From contig CAMAXI010000002.1 of the NCBI GenBank assembly GCA_945862165.1, forward strand, positions 62,001 through 126,000: a stretch of 64,000 bases of DNA, given 5' to 3'. Origin of the DNA: Chryseobacterium gleum (GTDB taxonomy: Bacteria > Bacteroidota > Bacteroidia > Flavobacteriales_D > Crocinitomicaceae). The notes under the pieces are model-generated. The model saw only the letters and a list, made by a program, of their open reading frames with translations. It was not told the origin of the DNA and made no database searches. Position 1 is the first letter of the stretch. Each line of letters opens with the position of its first letter. This document shows, one piece after another, positions 17,200-25,359 of this stretch. A program made the position numbers and the translations under genes.

Positions 17200-18807
17200 C
17201 TACTTCACTTTAGCGAAGAAAGCTTTTGCTTGAGCGTCAGCAGGATCTATTTCTTGCACAATCGCAAAGAAGGATTTTGCTTTTTCTAGGTCTTTAGAAG
17301 TTGAATTAAAATAATAATCTCCTAAATATCTACAAGACTCTAACACCATGGATTTATTCGCTGAAGTTGATCTTTCTTCTGCTTTAATCATCTCAAAAGT
17401 TTTTTCATAATATGGTTTAGCAGCAAAAGTCTTATCGTTCAAATTTCCAAAATAAATAGAACGTGCTTTCCAATAATAACCAGATGTAAAAGTTGGTGAT
17501 TTAGCTATTACATTCGTAAATGCACTATCTGCTAACACATATTTTTTTGGTCCAAAAAAGTAGGCTTTTCCTAAATCAAAATATTCTGCGGCAGATAAAC
17601 CAGCTGTTTTTAATTTTTCTTCTAAAACATCAATCCCTTTTTGATATTTTTTTGTTTTTAAATATGCTTTCGCAATAACTGGTAATAAATCGCCTTTTTT
17701 AGTTTCATCTTTTGCAATTGCCTTTTCGTATTCTAACACTGCTAAAGAATCTTTGTTTGCTGCCTGTAACAATTGTCCTCTGTATTTAAAATCCAAGAAA
17801 TTGATTTTGTCTTGTGGAACTTTTTTGAAGAATACATCTGAAGCAGCTATACCTTTGTCAATATTTGCTTTGTCTGCCGTTGTCTCTGCATATGCAAAAG
17901 TCAACATACGATCTAAATAGAAATTCGAAAAACCAGTAGCTAACAAATTATTTGCTTCGCTAATTACTTCAGTATACTGTTTCCCTTTGTAAAGTGCAGT
18001 AATGTATCTATATCTGGCCTCTTGACTATTATTTAATTCTAAATATTTTTTCCAGTTTTCGATCGCTTTGTTCGCTTTATTTGCATACTTCAAATATAAC
18101 TCTGCATTTTCACGATATGCAGGAGCATAGGTAGGATCAATACTAATTGCTTTTGCGAAATTTACATTTGCCGATGAATCGGAATTTACGCGCGTATACA
18201 ATTTACCAATACGTACCAATCCGCGTGGTGATTTTGGATTAATATCGAGTACATCATTATAATTCTTAATCGCTTCATTTGGATTGATCGGTTCGCTTGT
18301 AAGATAAGCATCCCCAAGTAATAAGAAGTTAAATTCATTTTTCGGATCCACTTTCACCGCTTGATTTAGTAACGCGATTGTTTCCGTAGTATTCGGGAAA
18401 TCAGAATTTAAATATGCTTTAGCAATCATACGGATAACTTCCGCATTTTTGTTCTTTGTTTTAGTTAATACTTGCGTAAATAAAGCTTTAGCTCCACTTA
18501 TATCCCCTTTTATCAATTTAACTTTACCAGACGCAACTGTAGATAATGGATTTAAAGGATCCTTTTCTGAAGCTTTATTCCAATACACTATTGCTGAATC
18601 AATTTCTTTTTGTGCAAAGAAATTTTCCCCTAGATAGAAATAATTACTTGCATTTAGAGGTTCGTTTGTAATTAATTGTCTGAATTCTTTATCCGCCTCA
18701 GTAAAAAATTCATTATCTGTATTTTTTGTAGCGTTTTGTAAATTTTGTCCAAATGCAGTACTCGTAGCAACAAGAAGAATACCACTAAAGATTTTATTAA
18801 ATTTCAT
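17200..18807 (-). CDS. Secreted tetratricopeptide-repeat protein
   Basis: 535 residues with a signal peptide (MKFNKIFSGILLVATSTAFG) cut before Gln. At least ten TPR-like helix pairs follow (for example NYFYLGENFFAQKEIDSAIVYW, AYRENAELYLKYANKANKAI and GLSAAEYFDLGKAYF). It is the last gene of the run exbB-exbD-exbD-tonB-small membrane protein-PstS-like lipoprotein-TPR. This arrangement recurs in Flavobacteriia to my knowledge, so a periplasmic scaffold role tied to the TonB machinery is likely, but not demonstrated. A TAAATTTG box at 18866-18859 suggests it may also have its own promoter. Confidence 0.85.
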   Translation of the reverse strand: MKFNKIFSGILLVATSTAFGQNLQNATKNTDNEFFTEADKEFRQLITNEPLNASNYFYLGENFFAQKEIDSAIVYWNKASEKDPLNPLSTVASGKVKLIKGDISGAKALFTQVLTKTKNKNAEVIRMIAKAYLNSDFPNTTETIALLNQAVKVDPKNEFNFLLLGDAYLTSEPINPNEAIKNYNDVLDINPKSPRGLVRIGKLYTRVNSDSSANVNFAKAISIDPTYAPAYRENAELYLKYANKANKAIENWKKYLELNNSQEARYRYITALYKGKQYTEVISEANNLLATGFSNFYLDRMLTFAYAETTADKANIDKGIAASDVFFKKVPQDKINFLDFKYRGQLLQAANKDSLAVLEYEKAIAKDETKKGDLLPVIAKAYLKTKKYQKGIDVLEEKLKTAGLSAAEYFDLGKAYFFGPKKYVLADSAFTNVIAKSPTFTSGYYWKARSIYFGNLNDKTFAAKPYYEKTFEMIKAEERSTSANKSMVLESCRYLGDYYFNSTSKDLEKAKSFFAIVQEIDPADAQAKAFFAKVK

Positions 18808-18880
18808 ATCGGTTGTTTTTAAAGCTTAGGGCAAATTTCTTGCCGAAAAAATATAGCTCAAATTTAATGGATTTTTCGTT

Positions 18881-19804
18881 TTATTGACCAGTAAATTGAA
18901 TTAATCTTACAGGAGAATTTGCAGGTACCAATCCAGCCTGTTGTATAATGGTTTGACCAATTTCATTTTTCATAAATAAAACAAATCCGGAATGTAAACC
19001 TGATCTTCTACCTTTATTAATCATCCAAATGTCACGCGTCAATGGATATTCTTGTGTGTACATGAACCCATTATATGGCTGAAAATAAGTAGTATTCTTT
19101 TTTTTAGCTACTCCCATTACCTTAATACCCTTTAAGAAATCTTGTGTGTCAAAATCATCATCGTCACTAATCCAGTTCAGGCCAATAATTCCCATCGCAT
19201 TTGGATTTTTCTTTACAAAATTGATTACTTCTTCGTTTGATTTTGCTGCAAAAATCGCTTTGTTGTTTGCTTGATTACCACATAATTTCGTTAAATAATT
19301 AAAATTTGCTGAATTTGGCTTATCGTACACAACCTTAATTTCGTTTCCAGTTGCACTCCAACGGGTATTTTTACCTGTTAAAAGTGCTTTCAATTCATCT
19401 ACGGTAATTAACGTGTCTTTGTTAGAAGGATGCACAATTAATGCAATGGCATCTACCGCTATTTTTTCACTACGTAATTCAATTTTGATGGAACGTAAAT
19501 AGTTCTTTTCCTTTTCGTCTAAATCTCTAGAAATAACAATAGTTTTTGCTTTACGATCGTACATTGCTTGTACAATTTCATTTTCCGTTAGATACTTCGG
19601 TATTATTTTCGCTTTAGGGTATTGTCCTTCAAACGTTGAAATACCTGTTGTAAACAAAGGTTTAAAAGCCTCTTCGATATATACAACTGCCTTACCTCTG
19701 CTGTGTGTTTCGGATTGATATGCTAAAGGATTTTGCGGATGATTACATGCAGATAACACAAAAATGCTCAACACTACGTTTGCAAAAAACATCATTTTAT
19801 TCAT
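18881..19804 (-). CDS. PstS-like substrate-binding lipoprotein
   Basis: 307 residues. Lipobox LSAC at about residue 20 (VLSIFVLSACNHP). The body resembles the phosphate-binding PstS family: VVYIEEAFKPLF, then KIAVDAIALIVHPSN, LITVDELKALLTGK and YPLTRDIWMINKG. No pstC, pstA or pstB is nearby. Its neighbours are TonB-system genes, so it is probably not part of a phosphate ABC importer. Phosphate or a peptide-like ligand at the envelope are both possible. It starts 4 bp after the small membrane protein gene. Confidence 0.82.
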   Translation of the reverse strand: MNKMMFFANVVLSIFVLSACNHPQNPLAYQSETHSRGKAVVYIEEAFKPLFTTGISTFEGQYPKAKIIPKYLTENEIVQAMYDRKAKTIVISRDLDEKEKNYLRSIKIELRSEKIAVDAIALIVHPSNKDTLITVDELKALLTGKNTRWSATGNEIKVVYDKPNSANFNYLTKLCGNQANNKAIFAAKSNEEVINFVKKNPNAMGIIGLNWISDDDDFDTQDFLKGIKVMGVAKKKNTTYFQPYNGFMYTQEYPLTRDIWMINKGRRSGLHSGFVLFMKNEIGQTIIQQAGLVPANSPVRLIQFTGQ

Positions 19805-19808
19805 ACAC

Positions 19809-19997
19809 TTACTTTTTTATTAGTCGATATACTTTATAAATTCTAAAACCGGCATAGATTGTTAAAAGCACTATAAGTACTATTCTTTTTGTACCAACTA
19901 AACGATCAGAAAATAATTCGGTTGCACTTAAAAAATAGACAAGCACCAAACAAATCAAAATCGTGGTTGAAGATAATAAGGCGTTAATGTACTTCAT
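19809..19997 (-). CDS. Small two-helix membrane protein
   Basis: 62 residues from the ATG at 19997. Two hydrophobic segments (TTILICLVLVYFLSA and RIVLIVLLTIYAGFRIY) are followed by a basic tail (KVYRLIKK). An upstream TTG at 20024 would run through the tonB terminator hairpin and is rejected. It lies between tonB and the PstS-like gene. A tiny membrane gene at this place in the cluster may be a partner of the TonB or PstS-like protein, but no family is recognised. Confidence 0.6.
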   Translation of the reverse strand: MKYINALLSSTTILICLVLVYFLSATELFSDRLVGTKRIVLIVLLTIYAGFRIYKVYRLIKK

Positions 19998-20003
19998 AAC
20001 TTT

Positions 20004-20040
20004 GAAAAAAAAATCCCCAAACAATTGCTTGTTTGGGGAT
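20004..20040 (-). terminator. Strong intrinsic terminator after tonB
   Basis: A perfect 10-bp stem (ATCCCCAAAC at 20013-20022 and GTTTGGGGAT at 20031-20040) with an 8-nt loop is followed on the minus strand by nine T residues. It lies 20 bp after the tonB stop, so the downstream small membrane protein and PstS-like genes must be expressed by read-through or from another promoter. Confidence 0.85.
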
Positions 20041-20059
20041 GAAATTAATGTATTACAAA

Positions 20060-20890
20060 TTATTCTCCAATTAAGATTGGAAGACTAAATCTTGAACGAA
20101 CTGCTTTACCATTATTCTTACCTGGTTTCCAACGAGGCATTGAACGAATAACACGTATTGCTTCTCTATTTGCTTCTGGCGATAATCCTCTAGCGACATC
20201 AACATTAGAAATAGAACCATCTAATTCCACTACGAAACGTACAATGATTTTACCTTCTACATCTGCTGCTGCATCTGGATTAAAGTGTGAACTTACGAAA
20301 TCACTTGGTTTACCACCAGGAAATTCAGCATCTTCTTCCACCGCTTCATAGATTTGTTCCACTTTAGGAGCTTCAACTACAGTTTCCGCTGGACCAACCG
20401 ATGCATTAAAAGAATCATCTGAACCTTCTTGATTGATGGTAGAGATTTTTTTATCTTCTAAATTTTCTTGAATTGGAGGAACTTCATCCACTTCTTCGTT
20501 AACAATCACAGGAGGAAGAAATTGTGTTAATTTCTCCAACACTGGAACTGGTGGTTCAGGTGGTGGTGGTGGTAATTCTTCTTCTGGTTTTGCTGGTGGA
20601 ATTGTACTAACATCTACTGGTTTTATTTCAATCACCTCTTCCGGAATACTTTTAACATATGCAAAAATTCCAAAAGAAAGTGCTAGCGTAGCAATAAAAC
20701 TCACTAAAATTATTACCATACGTTTGTCGTAATCTCTACGCAAAGTATAGGCACCGTATTCTTTATTTCTATCTGCAAAAACGATTTCGTTTCGGTCTGC
20801 AGAAGTTACTTGTTGCCAATCTCTCGCCGAGAAATAGTCGTATAAGGAAATTCCTGCTACGAGTAAAGCAACGATTAATACTACTGTCAT
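20060..20890 (-). CDS. tonB: TonB-family energy transducer
   Basis: 276 residues. One transmembrane helix (about residues 55-75, VIILVSFIATLALSFGIFAY), then a proline/glutamate-rich periplasmic spacer (ELPPPPPEPPVPVLEKL), then the C-terminal TonB domain (AEFPGGKPSDFVSSHF through GKIIVRFVVELDGSI to PRWKPGKNNGKAVRSRFSLPI). It couples the ExbB-ExbD proton motor to outer-membrane receptors. The unusual N-terminus, a further hydrophobic segment before the main helix (MTVVLIVALLVAGISLYDYF), is common in Bacteroidota TonB proteins. It is 6 bp downstream of the second exbD gene. No TonB-dependent receptor is in the window. Confidence 0.92.
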   Translation of the reverse strand: MTVVLIVALLVAGISLYDYFSARDWQQVTSADRNEIVFADRNKEYGAYTLRRDYDKRMVIILVSFIATLALSFGIFAYVKSIPEEVIEIKPVDVSTIPPAKPEEELPPPPPEPPVPVLEKLTQFLPPVIVNEEVDEVPPIQENLEDKKISTINQEGSDDSFNASVGPAETVVEAPKVEQIYEAVEEDAEFPGGKPSDFVSSHFNPDAAADVEGKIIVRFVVELDGSISNVDVARGLSPEANREAIRVIRSMPRWKPGKNNGKAVRSRFSLPILIGE

Positions 20891-20896
20891 ACGCTT

Positions 20897-21535
20897 TTAT
20901 AGTTTAGCTTTTAATAAATCTGCTTCACTTTTCATTAATTCTAACGGAGCAACCACACCAATTTGTGCTATTTTAACTTCATCCACTAAGTCGATAAAAT
21001 TTTCACACGTTGCTTTTTCATCTGTTTTAATTAACACTTTTAATGCTTCCTTTTTGGTTTTTAAACCTGTAGGACCATTTAATAATCTTTCGTAGGTAGT
21101 GTCCGCAATTTGTTTACGTTTCAATTGATCATCTAACAATGCTTTTTGTTTAATAACAAAGGCATTTTTATCTGCTAACAATTTACGGATACCTTTAGCG
21201 TCTGTTGGGCTAAAATTTGTTTCTTCTAATGTTGTAACAGGACCACCTTTCGGATTAAACTCACCTACATAATAGAAAATTTTATCTTTCGAAAGAAGAA
21301 ACGTAATACCATTATTTAATGGAGGTTGCTTCACATCCTCTGTTTTGTCAATTTTAGCTGGATAAGAAAGACTCATCACTTTTGGTTTACTAAAGGTTGT
21401 TGTCATTACGAAGAACGTAAGTAACAAGAAACCTAAATCCACCATTGGTGTCATATCAATTCGCGTGGAACCTTTCTTGGGTCTTTTCTTGCCGCCTTTG
21501 TCGTGGCCACCGCCACCTTCTGCTATTTCTGCCAT
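20897..21535 (-). CDS. exbD: ExbD/TolR biopolymer transport protein (second copy)
   Basis: 212 residues. A glycine- and lysine-rich cytoplasmic N-terminus precedes the single transmembrane helix with the essential aspartate (IDMTPMVDLGFLLLTFFVM, residues about 26-45). A periplasmic domain follows, longer than in classic 140-residue ExbD. It forms the proton channel with ExbB. It lies 12 bp after the first exbD gene. The two copies differ in the periplasmic domain, so they probably form hetero-dimers or serve different partners. Confidence 0.92.
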   Translation of the reverse strand: MAEIAEGGGGHDKGGKKRPKKGSTRIDMTPMVDLGFLLLTFFVMTTTFSKPKVMSLSYPAKIDKTEDVKQPPLNNGITFLLSKDKIFYYVGEFNPKGGPVTTLEETNFSPTDAKGIRKLLADKNAFVIKQKALLDDQLKRKQIADTTYERLLNGPTGLKTKKEALKVLIKTDEKATCENFIDLVDEVKIAQIGVVAPLELMKSEADLLKAKL

Positions 21536-21547
21536 TTTAGTAAATTT

Positions 21548-22210
21548 TTATTTAGGTGCTTTTTCACCAGCAGTAATAAAGTTCAAGTTATTTAAATTCA
21601 AATCTCTAAAAATATCGATAACTTTTTGCGCATATAAATATGCTGCTTTGCCATCTACTTTTAAAATGAATTTAGGTTTAAAATCATTTGCATTTGGTTT
21701 GTCACCTTTCATTTCAGCTTCTAAAAACTTAGTTTGACCAGTATTCAAGGCTGCAATATTTCCGTAGTAAATCCAATCTTTTAGTTCATTCTTTAATGAA
21801 TCTGTTGGTATACCAATGGTAGGGAATGCTTTACGTTCCTCCCCTTTCATATCAATGTATTTCGGTAATTCTTTCATAGAACATCCAAAACTTGTCATAA
21901 TAGTGAACTTCTCTGTTTGTTCCGCAGTAAGACCAACTTTGTATTTACCAGCCATATTTTGCAGCATTTCAGCACGGGCATCTGAATGACTTAAATTCAA
22001 AAATACTCGTCCACCTTTATCAATCGTCACCGTCAAATTATTTTCAGGAATGATTTTTTCACTGATACTTGAAGGAGTTGTTACATCAACTGGATCTGTT
22101 TCTCTTGGAATAGCAGCAAGCATAAAGAAAGTCACAAGCAAGAATGCCAAGTCAACCATCGGCGTCATGTCGATCGATGGTGAATGTTTTGGTACTTTTA
22201 TTTTAGGCAT
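21548..22210 (-). CDS. exbD: ExbD/TolR biopolymer transport protein (first copy)
   Basis: 220 residues. A short basic N-terminus (MPKIKVPKHSPS) is followed by IDMTPMVDLAFLLVTFFML with the proton-path aspartate, then a large periplasmic domain containing two cytosolic-unlike inserts with few cysteines. It is the second gene of the exbB-exbD-exbD-tonB run, 31 bp after exbB. The presence of two tandem ExbD paralogues is usual in Bacteroidota. Confidence 0.92.
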   Translation of the reverse strand: MPKIKVPKHSPSIDMTPMVDLAFLLVTFFMLAAIPRETDPVDVTTPSSISEKIIPENNLTVTIDKGGRVFLNLSHSDARAEMLQNMAGKYKVGLTAEQTEKFTIMTSFGCSMKELPKYIDMKGEERKAFPTIGIPTDSLKNELKDWIYYGNIAALNTGQTKFLEAEMKGDKPNANDFKPKFILKVDGKAAYLYAQKVIDIFRDLNLNNLNFITAGEKAPK

Positions 22211-22241
22211 TGTTTGTTGTTTTAGTAATTGCTAACTATTC

Positions 22242-23054
22242 TTATTTCTTTTTCGTTTTTGCGCTAAAATTTTGAGCAATTGAATGACTAGCTTCGTCCA
22301 TACTGTACGTTAATGCATCAATTTTAGTAGAGAAGAAGTTATACGCAATAATTGCTAAAGTAGAAGCTAAGATACCTAAGAATGTATTTACAAGTGCCTC
22401 AGAAATACCTGTTGCTAACTCTGCTGGATCTGGAGCACCACCTGCCATTGCAGCGAAGGCTTTGATCATCCCTAATACTGTACCGATCAAACCAATTAAG
22501 GTAGCTACAGAAGCAGAAGTAGAAAGAATAGTTAAGTTTTTAGAAAGCATTGGTAACTCTAAAGCTGTAGCTTCTTCTAATTCAGACTTGATAGCCTCCA
22601 CTTTTTGTTCGTTATCTAAAGTATCATCTGCAGAAACAGAATCAAATTTTGTTAAACCAGAACGAACAACATTTGCTAAAGAACCTCTTTGTGCATCACA
22701 CGCTTCGATTGCTTCATTGATTTCGTTGTTATCTAATTTTTCACGAATACCTTCTACGAATTTATCCGTTCTTCCTTTTCCTTTTCCTTTTGCTAGAGTA
22801 ATGAAACGCTCAATAGAGAAAATCAAAACGATTAAGTTCATTGCAATCAAGAAAGGTACGATGAATCCACCTTTGTGTGCAATTCCTAAGAAATTACCTT
22901 CTAATGGTTCAGCTGACGGGTCATTGTCCACGAAATTTGCTGGATTACCAAGTACGTATACGTACAAAATAATACCAATTAAAATACATAAGGCAACTGT
23001 AATTGTTGCAACTAATGAAGTAAATCCTCCTGATGTCTTTTGTTTTGTGCTCAT
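22242..23054 (-). CDS. exbB: ExbB/TolQ/MotA proton channel subunit
   Basis: 270 residues from the ATG at 23054 (a GTG sits one codon upstream). Transmembrane segments are at about residues 15-33, 67-85, 170-195 and 215-240. The conserved MotA/TolQ/ExbB block is near the C-terminal end (LIGLIGTVLGMIKAFAAMAG, then GISEALVNTFLGILAS). It forms the pentameric stator that drives TonB with ExbD. Unlike short ExbB proteins it has an extra N-terminal span. First gene of the operon, behind a well-formed promoter. Confidence 0.93.
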   Translation of the reverse strand: MSTKQKTSGGFTSLVATITVALCILIGIILYVYVLGNPANFVDNDPSAEPLEGNFLGIAHKGGFIVPFLIAMNLIVLIFSIERFITLAKGKGKGRTDKFVEGIREKLDNNEINEAIEACDAQRGSLANVVRSGLTKFDSVSADDTLDNEQKVEAIKSELEEATALELPMLSKNLTILSTSASVATLIGLIGTVLGMIKAFAAMAGGAPDPAELATGISEALVNTFLGILASTLAIIAYNFFSTKIDALTYSMDEASHSIAQNFSAKTKKK

Positions 23055-23102
23055 CACTTTTAAATTTTAATTTAAATTTTTAATTTTTTTCAATTATGGT
23101 TA

Positions 23103-23134
23103 CAAACATACATAAAACTTTTTTATTGTTCAAA
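23103..23134 (-). promoter_or_regulatory. Bacteroidota-type promoter of the exbB-exbD-exbD-tonB operon
   Basis: On the minus strand TTTG (23134-23131), a 20-nt spacer, then TATGTTTG (23110-23103) match the Flavobacterium/Bacteroides consensus TTG-N17-23-TAnnTTTG. Transcription would start near 23097, about 40 nt before the ATG. Confidence 0.62.
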
Positions 23135-23368
23135 TACCAAAAGAAATTTCCTACTTTTTTAATAGACTATTTTACTTTTACTTCATTATATCTATAATTA
23201 ACAGTGTTTTAACCTATTTAGACGCGCTGAATAAAACCAAAAAAAAATTGTAAAATGGTTCTAACAATCAACTTTTGACTAATAAACTCAAAAAGTTTAA
23301 TGATTTCTTAATATAACGAGATATGGCTACAAATAGTATTGAGAAGCAATCTGTAATTTTATTAAAAA
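23135..23368. other. Non-coding gap upstream of exbB
   Basis: The 314-bp gap between the exbB start and the riboflavin synthase stop is very AT-rich. Apart from the exbB promoter I see no gene, strong hairpin, repeat or RNA motif in it. Confidence 0.6.
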
Positions 23369-23947
23369 TTACTTAAGCATTAATTTCGCAACATATTTAC
23401 CAATAATGTCAAATTCTAGATTTACGTGGTCACCCACTTTTAATTGGTGAAAATTAGTATGTTCGAATGTATATGGAATAATACAAACAGAAAACGTATC
23501 TGTTTTTGAATCAACTACGGTTAAACTTACTCCATTTATCGTGATAGAACCTTTATCTACCGTGACATGTGAAGCTTGATATTCAAATGTATATTTCCAA
23601 CTTCCATCCTGATCTTCGACAGATGTGCAGACGCCTTTTGTATCTACATGCCCCTGCACAATGTGACCATCTAATCGACCGTTAAGTTGCATACAACGTT
23701 CAACATTCACTTTTGAAGTTATATCCCAAAAGCTGATGTTTGTTTTTTGGATTGTTTCTTGAATTGCAGTAACTGTATAGGAGTTATTATCAATAGCCAC
23801 TACTGTTAAACAAATCCCATTATGCGCAACACTTTGATCTATTCTAAGTTCATTAACAAAATCTGCCTCTAAAGTGATATGTAGATTTTCATTTTCTTTA
23901 ACCACTTTTTGGATGGTTGCTAATTGTTCAATTATTCCTGTAAACAT
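23369..23947 (-). CDS. ribE: Riboflavin synthase alpha chain
   Basis: Catalyses dismutation of two 6,7-dimethyl-8-ribityllumazine molecules to riboflavin. 192 residues with two lumazine-binding beta-barrel repeats. The first starts MFTGIIEQ and includes SVAHNGICLTVV; the second includes LDGHIVQGHVDTKG and GSITINGVSLTVV. No other rib gene is adjacent and there is no FMN riboswitch upstream. It lies between the envelope operon's envC-like gene and the exbB operon, with short TGACGAG-type repeats just upstream. Confidence 0.95.
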   Translation of the reverse strand: MFTGIIEQLATIQKVVKENENLHITLEADFVNELRIDQSVAHNGICLTVVAIDNNSYTVTAIQETIQKTNISFWDITSKVNVERCMQLNGRLDGHIVQGHVDTKGVCTSVEDQDGSWKYTFEYQASHVTVDKGSITINGVSLTVVDSKTDTFSVCIIPYTFEHTNFHQLKVGDHVNLEFDIIGKYVAKLMLK

Positions 23948-23950
23948 ATT

Positions 23951-23979
23951 GAGTAACGAGTTAAGAATGACGAGTTAAG
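23951..23979. repeat. ACGAGTTAAG direct repeat (dispersed TGACGAG-type text)
   Basis: ACGAGTTAAG occurs at 23956-23965 and 23970-23979, just upstream of the riboflavin synthase gene. The same vocabulary (TGACGAG, ACGAGTTAAGCG) recurs near 32.14, 56.2 and 59.17 kb. Confidence 0.55.
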
Positions 23980-24015
23980 TTCCGATAATTATCTGGAAAT
24001 AAGTTAAAAATTTAT

Positions 24016-25359
24016 TTAGCGTGTTATCCAACTGCTTGGATTCATTCGGTTAATTTGACCATTCGAGACTTGGTGAATTTCAAAATGAGACACCGATAGT
24101 GCTTCTCCATCAATTGATAAAAGTGATCCGACTGCTTGTTTTGTTTTAACTTTCGTTCCAACACTAACATAGACTTCTTGTAAATTAGAATAAACGGTTC
24201 TATAATTTCCGTGTTTAATAATCACAATTTTTCCTGCACCAGGAATCGAGAGTACACTAGTCACCTCGCCGTCAAAAACAGAACGAACATTTGCATTACG
24301 GTGGGTACTTATGTCGACACCATTATTATTCGTATATATTTCTTTTAGTTTTGGATGAAGTTGACGGCCATATCCTTCCGTAATAGTTCCTCTTTCTACT
24401 GGCCAAGGCAATCTTCCTCTGTTACTTTCAAAGCTTTGGTTTAACTCCACCTCTCTTGTTTCAGAAATCGTGATTGTTCTTTTTGGCGTTTCCGTCGTTG
24501 TTGAAGAAACAGTTGTATTGGTTTTATCACTGGAAGTCACTTTAGCATTCGATGTGTTGGAGGCCGTGTTATTTGCAACATTTTTTTGTGTGTTTTTTCG
24601 TTCATTTGCTTTTCTTCTTGCTTCTTCTGCTGCTAATTCCGTGCTAATCGCCTCTTTAATTCGTTGTTTTAGAATGATTTTTTTGTTTTCAATTAGCTTC
24701 ATTTCAGCAGCGAGTTTGTTTTCTGCTTTTTTTAGTTTATCGTAATTTTTTTCTTGTTCTTTTTTGTCTACCAGTAAATCTTCTTTTTCTAATTTCTTTT
24801 GTTCCGCAATAGTAATTTTACTTTGCTTTTCTTTTTCCAAGGTTGTTTTTTCGTTGGAAATAAGTCGTTGGTGTTGTAAAATGATTTGCTTTTGTTTGCG
24901 TTGTAATTCTGCGATTTTAATGAGGTATTTTTTTCTTTTTACCGCTTCATTATAATTTTTTGCAGCGAATACATACATCCATTGTCCTTCCTTGCTTCTG
25001 TGTTTATATGCATACAACAACAATTGTTTGTATTGAAAAACTAAAAGCTCCAGCTTTTCTTCGAGTTGAACAATTTGTTGTTTTTTTTCGTCAATTTTGA
25101 GTTCCGTTGAACGTATTTGGCTATCAAAATTCTTCAATAACTCTTCCCGGTAGTTTACTTGATTTTCCAGAACACGCAGTTCACTTAAAGTTGCCTCCGT
25201 ATTTGATTTAGCCTTCTTAAGTAAGCCTTTGGTTACGGTAATGCTTTTTTCTAAACGCTCTTGTTCTTTGCGTAGCTTTTCGCTATTTTTTTGACTAAAA
25301 CCAGTAATAGGTAATCCTATCAATAAGGTCAAAAGAAACAATTTAATTACAAGCTTCAT
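24016..25359 (-). CDS. EnvC-like murein hydrolase activator (degenerate LytM/M23 domain)
   Basis: 447 residues. The signal peptide (MKLVIKLFLLTLLIGLPITGFS) is cut before Gln. A long coiled coil follows over about residues 22-260, then a Lys/Thr/Ser-rich linker and a C-terminal LytM (M23) domain from about 325. The zinc site is degraded: the usual first His before GxD is Asn (NNNGVDIS), and the HxH motif reads VSH before FEI. The layout and loss of ligands match EnvC, which activates cell-wall amidases in division rather than cutting peptidoglycan. Its start overlaps the upstream DUF4292 gene end by 17 bp. It is the last gene of the purE-dut-nucleotidyltransferase-TPR-DUF4292 operon. Confidence 0.86.
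   Translation of the reverse strand: MKLVIKLFLLTLLIGLPITGFSQKNSEKLRKEQERLEKSITVTKGLLKKAKSNTEATLSELRVLENQVNYREELLKNFDSQIRSTELKIDEKKQQIVQLEEKLELLVFQYKQLLLYAYKHRSKEGQWMYVFAAKNYNEAVKRKKYLIKIAELQRKQKQIILQHQRLISNEKTTLEKEKQSKITIAEQKKLEKEDLLVDKKEQEKNYDKLKKAENKLAAEMKLIENKKIILKQRIKEAISTELAAEEARRKANERKNTQKNVANNTASNTSNAKVTSSDKTNTTVSSTTTETPKRTITISETREVELNQSFESNRGRLPWPVERGTITEGYGRQLHPKLKEIYTNNNGVDISTHRNANVRSVFDGEVTSVLSIPGAGKIVIIKHGNYRTVYSNLQEVYVSVGTKVKTKQAVGSLLSIDGEALSVSHFEIHQVSNGQINRMNPSSWITR

Noticed and set aside
18881-19804. Phosphate ABC import system
   Set aside because: Only a PstS-like lipoprotein is found; there is no pstC, pstA, pstB or phoU in the neighbourhood.
23948-24015. FMN riboswitch upstream of the riboflavin synthase gene
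   Set aside because: Only 68 bp lie upstream and they contain the short ACGAGTTAAG repeats; none of the conserved RFN-element sequence is visible.
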